From Betaproteobacteria bacterium (GTDB taxonomy: Bacteria; Pseudomonadota; Gammaproteobacteria; Burkholderiales; Rhodocyclaceae): a DNA stretch of 10,587 nt. The notes under the pieces were generated by a model, which made no database searches, was not told where the DNA came from, and saw nothing but the letters and a program-made list of their open reading frames with translations. Below, in pieces: positions 6,351-10,587 of the stretch (its first letter is position 1; the number at the start of each line of letters is the position of its first letter). Both the position numbers and the translations under genes were made by a program. The stretch spans positions 1-10,587 of the forward strand of contig JAIFNM010000187.1 in NCBI GenBank assembly GCA_020047725.1, in the 5' to 3' direction.

Positions 6351-6484
6351 CCACCGCAAAGGCGCAAAGAGGCAAAGAGGCAAAGAAGCGCAAAGGAACC
6401 CGGAATTCATGCCAATTGTTATTCGGCAGCGAAAGAACTTGCGCTTCTTTGCGTATTCTTTGCCCCTTTGCGCCTTTGCGGTGG
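6351..6484. repeat. Long imperfect palindrome of CTTTGCGC-like octamers
   Basis: The left arm (6351-6396) and right arm (about 6438-6484) are inverted copies. The outer 28 positions match with one mismatch, then a 2-nt length difference, then a further matching block around GCAAAGAAGCGC. Each arm is a near-tandem array of octamers such as CTTTGCGC, CTTTGCCT and CTTTGCGG, ending in CCACCGC/GCGGTGG. About 40 nt of unrelated sequence lies between the arms. It sits between the divergent mrp and metG genes, next to the metG promoter region. It shows no transposase or target-site duplication that I can see. Confidence 0.75.
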
Positions 6485-6506
6485 ATTCCGGTCCTCCGCC
6501 ATTTGC

Positions 6507-6512
6507 TAGAAT
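6507..6512 (+). promoter_or_regulatory. Candidate -10 box for metG
   Basis: TAGAAT lies 35 nt upstream of the metG ATG and just outside the palindromic repeat. A weak -35 candidate, GATTCC, is 17 nt upstream (6484-6489) and touches the last base of the repeat. The call rests on position and the -10 hexamer only. Confidence 0.35.
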
Positions 6513-6547
6513 GCGCGTTTCGCCCCAACAAAGATCGAATCCCGTCC

Positions 6548-8656
6548 ATGACCCGCAAAATCCTCGTTACCTCTGCTCTGCCTTACGCCAATGGCTCAAT
6601 CCACCTCGGTCACCTGGTCGAATACATCCAGACTGACATCTGGGTACGCTTCCAGAAGATGCAGCCGAAAGACAAGGTCGCCGAATGCTGGTATTGCTGC
6701 GCCGATGATACGCACGGCACGCCGATCATGTTGCGCGCGGAGAAGGACGGCATTACGCCGGAAGCGCTGATCGAGCGCGTGCATGGCGAGCATTCACGCG
6801 ACTTTGCCGGTTTCCATGTCGCTTTCGATAATTTCTATACGACGCACTCGGACGAAACCCGCGACTGCGCCAACCTGATCTATGCCCGCCTGCAAAAAGC
6901 CGGCCTGATCGAGAAGCGTACCATCGAGCAGTATTTCGACCCGGTCAAGCAGATGTTCCTGCCGGATCGCTTCATCAAGGGCGAATGCCCCAAATGCGGC
7001 GCCAAGGATCAGTACGGCGACAACTGCGAAAACTGCGGCGCGGCCTACACGCCGAACGACCTGAAAGACCCGTATTCGGCCATTTCCGGCGCCAAGCCCG
7101 AACTGCGCAACTCCGATCATTACTTCTTCAAGCTCTCCGGCGACAGCTGCCAGAGTTTCCTGCGCCGCTGGACGCGGGAAGCCGGCCATCTGCAACCGGA
7201 AGCCGCCAACAAGATGCAGGAATGGCTCGGCGCGGACGGTGAAAACAAGCTCACCGACTGGGACATATCGCGCGACGCCCCGTACTTCGGCTTTGAAATC
7301 CCCGACGCACCGGGCAAATACTTCTACGTCTGGCTCGACGCGCCGATCGGCTACATGGGCTCGTTCAAGAACCTGTGCGGCAAACAGGGCATCGACTTCG
7401 ACGAGTATTTCAAGCCGGACAGCAAAACCGAGCTGTATCACTTCATCGGCAAGGACATCCTTTACTTCCACGCCCTGTTCTGGCCGGCCGAACTGGAACA
7501 CGCCGGCTTCCGCACACCGACGAGCATCTTCGCGCACGGCTTCCTGACCGTCGATGGCTCCAAGATGTCCAAATCGCGCGGCACCTTTATTACCGCCGAA
7601 AGCTACCTGCAAACCGGTCTCAATCCCGAATGGCTGCGCTACTACTACGCCGCCAAGCTCAACAGCACGATGGAAGACATCGACCTCAATCTTGAGGACT
7701 TCGTCGCTCGCGTCAATTCGGATTTGGTCGGCAAGTACGTCAATATCGCTAGCCGCTGCGCCGGTTTTATCGGCAAGAAATTCGGCGGCAAAATCGCCGC
7801 GACCGATGCTGAATGGCTCATACCGCTGCGTGACGCGGCAGCAAGCATCGCTCAGGCCTACGAAGACCGCGAGTACGGTCGCGCCCAGCGTGAAATCATG
7901 GCCCTGGCCGATGCCGCCAACGTCGTCGTCAACGAACGCAAGCCTTGGGAACTGGCCAAGCAGGAAGGCAAGGAAGCCGAACTGCACGCCGCCTGCTCGG
8001 AAGCAATCGAAGCCTTCCGTCTGCTCACGCTCTACCTCAAACCGGTACTGCCGAAGGTCGCCGAAGCCGTTGAAGCCTTCCTCGGGATTGCCCCGCTGAC
8101 CTGGAGCGACGTCGCCACACCGCTGCCGGCCGGGCACACTATCAACGCCTACAGCCACTTGATGACCCGCGTTGAGCCCAAGCTGATTGCCGCGCTGGTC
8201 GAAGCCAACAAGGCCTCGCTGGCACCCACCGAGCAAGCCGCCCCTGCCGTCGAAAAAACCGAAGCCAAACCGGAAAAGGTTGCCGCAACGCCAGCCAAAG
8301 CATCTGAAGCCGATGGCGCATTCATCAGCATCGACGACTTCATGAAAGTCGACCTGCGCATCGCGCGCATCGTCGATGCCGGCCACGTCGAGGGCGCCGA
8401 GAAGCTGATCCGCCTGTCGCTCGACATCGGCGAAGAGAAACCGAGACAGGTCTTCGCCGGCATCAAGTCGGCCTACGACCCGGCGCAACTCATCGGCCGC
8501 ATGACGGTGATGGTCGCCAACCTCGCGCCGCGCAAGATGAAGTTCGGTCTCTCCGAAGGCATGGTCATGGCGGCATCGGATTCGGATGGCAAGGCACCCG
8601 GCATTTTTTTGCTCACCCCGGACGCTGGGGCTCAGCCTGGAATGCGCGTAAAATAA
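6548..8656 (+). CDS. metG: Methionyl-tRNA synthetase
   Basis: This enzyme charges tRNA-Met (initiator and elongator) with methionine using ATP. The 702-residue class I synthetase has the signature HLGH (19-22, the HIGH motif), the zinc knuckle with C147, C150, C160 and C163 (CPKC...CENC), the methionine-site segment WLDAPIGY, and KMSKS (339-343). An anticodon-binding helical domain follows, with NVVVNERKPWELAK. An A/P/E/K-rich linker (about 560-590) leads to a C-terminal tRNA-binding domain of the Trbp111 type (about 592-702, FMKVDLRIARI), which also dimerises in homologues. The frame is open back to a TTG at 6416, but that extension is translated palindrome sequence, and the ATG at 6548 gives the canonical MTRKILVTSALPYANG. 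It is divergent from mrp. A small membrane protein gene starts 7 nt after its stop. Confidence 0.98.
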   Translation: MTRKILVTSALPYANGSIHLGHLVEYIQTDIWVRFQKMQPKDKVAECWYCCADDTHGTPIMLRAEKDGITPEALIERVHGEHSRDFAGFHVAFDNFYTTHSDETRDCANLIYARLQKAGLIEKRTIEQYFDPVKQMFLPDRFIKGECPKCGAKDQYGDNCENCGAAYTPNDLKDPYSAISGAKPELRNSDHYFFKLSGDSCQSFLRRWTREAGHLQPEAANKMQEWLGADGENKLTDWDISRDAPYFGFEIPDAPGKYFYVWLDAPIGYMGSFKNLCGKQGIDFDEYFKPDSKTELYHFIGKDILYFHALFWPAELEHAGFRTPTSIFAHGFLTVDGSKMSKSRGTFITAESYLQTGLNPEWLRYYYAAKLNSTMEDIDLNLEDFVARVNSDLVGKYVNIASRCAGFIGKKFGGKIAATDAEWLIPLRDAAASIAQAYEDREYGRAQREIMALADAANVVVNERKPWELAKQEGKEAELHAACSEAIEAFRLLTLYLKPVLPKVAEAVEAFLGIAPLTWSDVATPLPAGHTINAYSHLMTRVEPKLIAALVEANKASLAPTEQAAPAVEKTEAKPEKVAATPAKASEADGAFISIDDFMKVDLRIARIVDAGHVEGAEKLIRLSLDIGEEKPRQVFAGIKSAYDPAQLIGRMTVMVANLAPRKMKFGLSEGMVMAASDSDGKAPGIFLLTPDAGAQPGMRVK

Positions 8657-8663
8657 CCCAGTC

Positions 8664-8924
8664 ATGCAGAAAGCACCGCGCCCCCAGCTCACCCTAAAGA
8701 TCCTGCTTTACGCCATCTTCGATGTCGCAGGCATGGTTTTGTTTGCCACCGGCGCGCTGTGGCTGGCACAGGGAAAAGCGCTTTTCATCGCAGGCTTCCC
8801 GACCAGCACGTTGGAAGCGATTACCGTTCTTGTCGTCGGCCTGGCGTTGATGCTCTGGGCCGCATCGCGAATTCTGCGCGAATTGCTCAAACGGCCAGCC
8901 AACACCGCTCGGGAAGGCAATTAA
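8664..8924 (+). CDS. Small two-helix membrane protein, unknown function
   Basis: I do not recognise this 86-residue protein. It has two clear hydrophobic segments, about 12-34 (ILLYAIFDVAGMVLFATGAL) and 48-67 (LEAITVLVVGLALMLWAASR), joined by a short loop with KALFIAGFP. The C-terminal tail is basic (RILRELLKR), suggesting that this end faces the cytosol. It starts 7 nt after metG and ends 3 nt before hyfB, so it is very likely cotranscribed and translationally coupled to hyfB. That hints at a role as an accessory or assembly subunit of the hydrogenase-like complex, but this is inference from position only. The ATG at 8664 has no strong ribosome site. The membrane-protein composition and the tight spacing at both ends support a real gene. 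Confidence 0.8.
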   Translation: MQKAPRPQLTLKILLYAIFDVAGMVLFATGALWLAQGKALFIAGFPTSTLEAITVLVVGLALMLWAASRILRELLKRPANTAREGN

Positions 8925-8927
8925 CCC

Positions 8928-10587
8928 ATGGGCCAATGGCTGCTGATCGACTGGGTGCTGCTTACTGCTCTGGGCTGGCTGTTGATCGGCGTCGCCGGTG
9001 TCTTTTTCCCGCGCAACTTCACGCTGATCAGCCGTGTTCTGTTTCCTCTCGGCGCCGTCCTCGCGCTGATTCTTGCCATCCTGGCACTAGCCGGCATCGT
9101 TTCCGGTCCGCAAGTCCTGGTCATGCCGATCGGTCTGCCTGACCTTCCCTTCCATCTGCGCCTCGACGCGCTGTCGGCCTTTTTCCTCTTTCTACTTGGC
9201 GGCACCGCCGCCGGTATTTCGATCTACGCCGCCGGCTATATGCGCAAGAGCGAAGGCGCGGAGCATGGCCTGCAATGTCTTCTCTACCATGCCTTCCTGA
9301 CCAGCATGGCCTTTGTCATGCTGGCCGATGATGGTTATGCCTTCATGGTGGCCTGGGAATCAATGGCGCTCAGCTCGTTCTTTCTGGTTACCGCAGAACA
9401 TCGGCACGCCGAAATCAGGCGTGCCGGTTATCTCTACCTGCTGGTGGCGCACATCGGCGCGGTGGGCATACTCCTGGCCTTTGGCGTAATGGCCGGCAGC
9501 ACAGGCGACTACACCTTTGACGCCATGCGCGACTTTTACCACGAGGGTTTCTGGCCAACCGTTGCCTTCCTGCTTGCGCTCTTTGGTTTTGGTGCCAAGG
9601 CCGGCCTATTGCCGCTGCATATCTGGCTACCCGAAGCGCACCCGGCTGCGCCTTCACCAGTCTCGGCGATGATGAGTGGTGTCATGCTCAAAACGGCCAT
9701 CTACGGCCTGCTGCGTGTCAGCTTCGATTTGCTGCATGCCCAACTCTGGTGGTGGGGTGCATTGCTGTTGGTGCTCGGGTTGGCAACTGCGCTGTTCGGC
9801 GTCATCTTCTCGACCGTGCAAACAGATATGAAGCGCCTGCTCGCTTATTCCTCAATCGAGAACATCGGGCTGATTTTCGTCGGTTTCGGCCTAACCCTGA
9901 TCTTCAAGTCATTCTCGCTGCCCAACCTCGCCGCGCTGGCGTTGACCGCAACGTTGTACCACTGCCTGAACCATGCTTTTTTCAAGAGCCTGCTCTTTCT
10001 GACCACAGGCTCGGTACTGCATGCCACGCGCGAACGCAACCTGGGCAAACTCGGCGGTCTTATTCACCGCATGCCGTGGGTCGCCTGGCTGGCGCTGGTC
10101 GGCGTTCTGGCCTCCGCTGGCTTGCCGCCGCTTAACGGCTTCGTCTCGGAATGGCTGCTGCTGCAAAGCTTCCTGTTTACTGCCGGACTGCCGCAGGGTT
10201 ATCTCAATATGCTGCTGCCAGCCGTGGCCGGTGCCGTCGCGCTGATTGCTGCGCTCGCCGGTTTCGCCATGGTCAAGTTCTTTGGTGTCGTCTTTCTCGG
10301 TCAGCCGCGTGAAGAAAAACTAGCACAAGCCCATGATGCCAGCCGCCTTGAGCGCCTCGGCCTGCTCTGGCTGGCCGTCGGCTGCGTTTTGCTCGGCCTG
10401 TTCCCCAATGTCGTCATCGCATTGCTTGATCCAGTCACGCGCCTGCTCGTAGGCAGCGGGCTGGGCTTCACCGCCACCAGCCATGGCTGGTGGCTGCTGG
10501 CACCGATCAGCGAGGATCGAGCCAGTTACAGCCCGGCCATCTTCTTCGGCAGCCTGGCCATATTCATACCGCTCGTTTTCTGGGCGG
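8928..10587 (+). CDS. hyfB: Hydrogenase-4 component B-like proton-channel subunit, 3' end outside window
   Basis: This is a multi-pass inner-membrane protein of the NuoL/MrpA/HyfB antiporter-like family, which moves protons in membrane-bound hydrogenases and complex I. The first 553 residues are visible with no stop; E. coli HyfB has about 672. The translation is hydrophobic throughout. Family marks include the transmembrane glutamate E144 in WESMALSSFF, GFGAKAGLLPLHIWLPEAHPAAPSPVSAMMSG with K224, the lysine K255 in MLKTAIYG, LLAYSSIENIG, YHCLNHAFFKSLLF, ASAGLPPLNGFVSEW, and a late lysine K450 in MVKFFGVVFLG. These correspond to the charged channel residues of NuoL-type subunits. The wording around WESMALSSFF fits HyfB/HycC better than NuoL or NuoM. 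GGAAGG (8912-8917) lies 10 nt before the ATG, and the gene starts 3 nt after the small membrane ORF. Hydrogenase or respiratory partners should follow downstream. Confidence 0.88.
   Translation, partial: MGQWLLIDWVLLTALGWLLIGVAGVFFPRNFTLISRVLFPLGAVLALILAILALAGIVSGPQVLVMPIGLPDLPFHLRLDALSAFFLFLLGGTAAGISIYAAGYMRKSEGAEHGLQCLLYHAFLTSMAFVMLADDGYAFMVAWESMALSSFFLVTAEHRHAEIRRAGYLYLLVAHIGAVGILLAFGVMAGSTGDYTFDAMRDFYHEGFWPTVAFLLALFGFGAKAGLLPLHIWLPEAHPAAPSPVSAMMSGVMLKTAIYGLLRVSFDLLHAQLWWWGALLLVLGLATALFGVIFSTVQTDMKRLLAYSSIENIGLIFVGFGLTLIFKSFSLPNLAALALTATLYHCLNHAFFKSLLFLTTGSVLHATRERNLGKLGGLIHRMPWVAWLALVGVLASAGLPPLNGFVSEWLLLQSFLFTAGLPQGYLNMLLPAVAGAVALIAALAGFAMVKFFGVVFLGQPREEKLAQAHDASRLERLGLLWLAVGCVLLGLFPNVVIALLDPVTRLLVGSGLGFTATSHGWWLLAPISEDRASYSPAIFFGSLAIFIPLVFWA

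Noticed and set aside
6263..6367. N-terminal extension of mrp to 6367
   Set aside because: The ATG at 6260-6262 has a good AGGAG site and yields the family N-terminus. The extension would run through the candidate IscR operator and into the palindrome.
6416..6547. N-terminal extension of metG from TTG 6416
   Set aside because: The 44 extra residues are a translation of the palindromic repeat and promoter region. The canonical MetG N-terminus starts at the ATG at 6548.
8601..8617. Run of seven T near the end of metG as a phase-variation tract
   Set aside because: It is short, encodes an ordinary Ile-Phe-Leu stretch in frame, and lies near the end of an essential gene, so on/off switching is unlikely.
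6794..8692. A 632-codon open frame on the minus strand opposite metG
   Set aside because: It is antisense to metG, has low-complexity composition (runs of F, G, D, V) and no domain. It is a codon-bias shadow.

Overview
The window is GC-rich, about 10.6 kb, and almost fully coding. Several proteins read like betaproteobacterial versions of their families, for example the ThyA tail GYDPHPHIAAPVAV, the Dcd N-terminus MSIKSDKWIRRMAEQHGM, and an AdiA-like decarboxylase. I infer a betaproteobacterium, plausibly of the Rhodocyclales (Dechloromonas/Azoarcus/Accumulibacter-like). This rests on recalled family resemblance, not on a search.

Layout. (1) 1-1069, + strand: the 3' part of thyA followed by intact folA. 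thyA is broken near its 3' end by an apparent small out-of-frame deletion. (2) 1080-1113: a hairpin between convergent genes. (3) 1129-4085, - strand: dcd (dCTP deaminase), then a large PLP-dependent Orn/Lys/Arg decarboxylase, separated by a 152-nt spacer with a degenerate palindromic repeat and a 12-nt direct repeat. (4) 4086-4407: a 322-nt gene-free divergent region with inverted repeats. (5) 4408-5094, + strand: a DUF2799-like lipoprotein with an internal duplication. (6) 5171-6262, - strand: mrp/apbC, ended by a clear rho-independent terminator and preceded by a strong candidate IscR operator. (7) 6351-6484: a long palindrome of CTTTGCGC-like octamers. (8) 6548-10587, + strand: metG, a small two-helix membrane protein, and the start of a HyfB-like proton-channel subunit that runs off the window.

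How the genes relate. dcd, thyA and folA belong to one pathway: dCTP is deaminated to dUTP, which becomes dUMP, ThyA methylates it to dTMP, and FolA recycles the dihydrofolate produced. mrp is an Fe-S cluster carrier, and its candidate IscR operator fits Fe-S-responsive control. The metG, small membrane protein and hyfB genes are tightly packed on one strand and probably share a transcript, which leads into what is likely a multi-subunit energy-converting hydrogenase or hydrogenase-like complex.

Most of the window is housekeeping. I see no phage, transposase, CRISPR array, toxin-antitoxin pair or obvious new defence system. The points most worth checking are the IscR-like site, the thyA break, the two octamer-built palindromes, the duplicated cysteine-containing lipoprotein, and the small membrane ORF coupled to hyfB.
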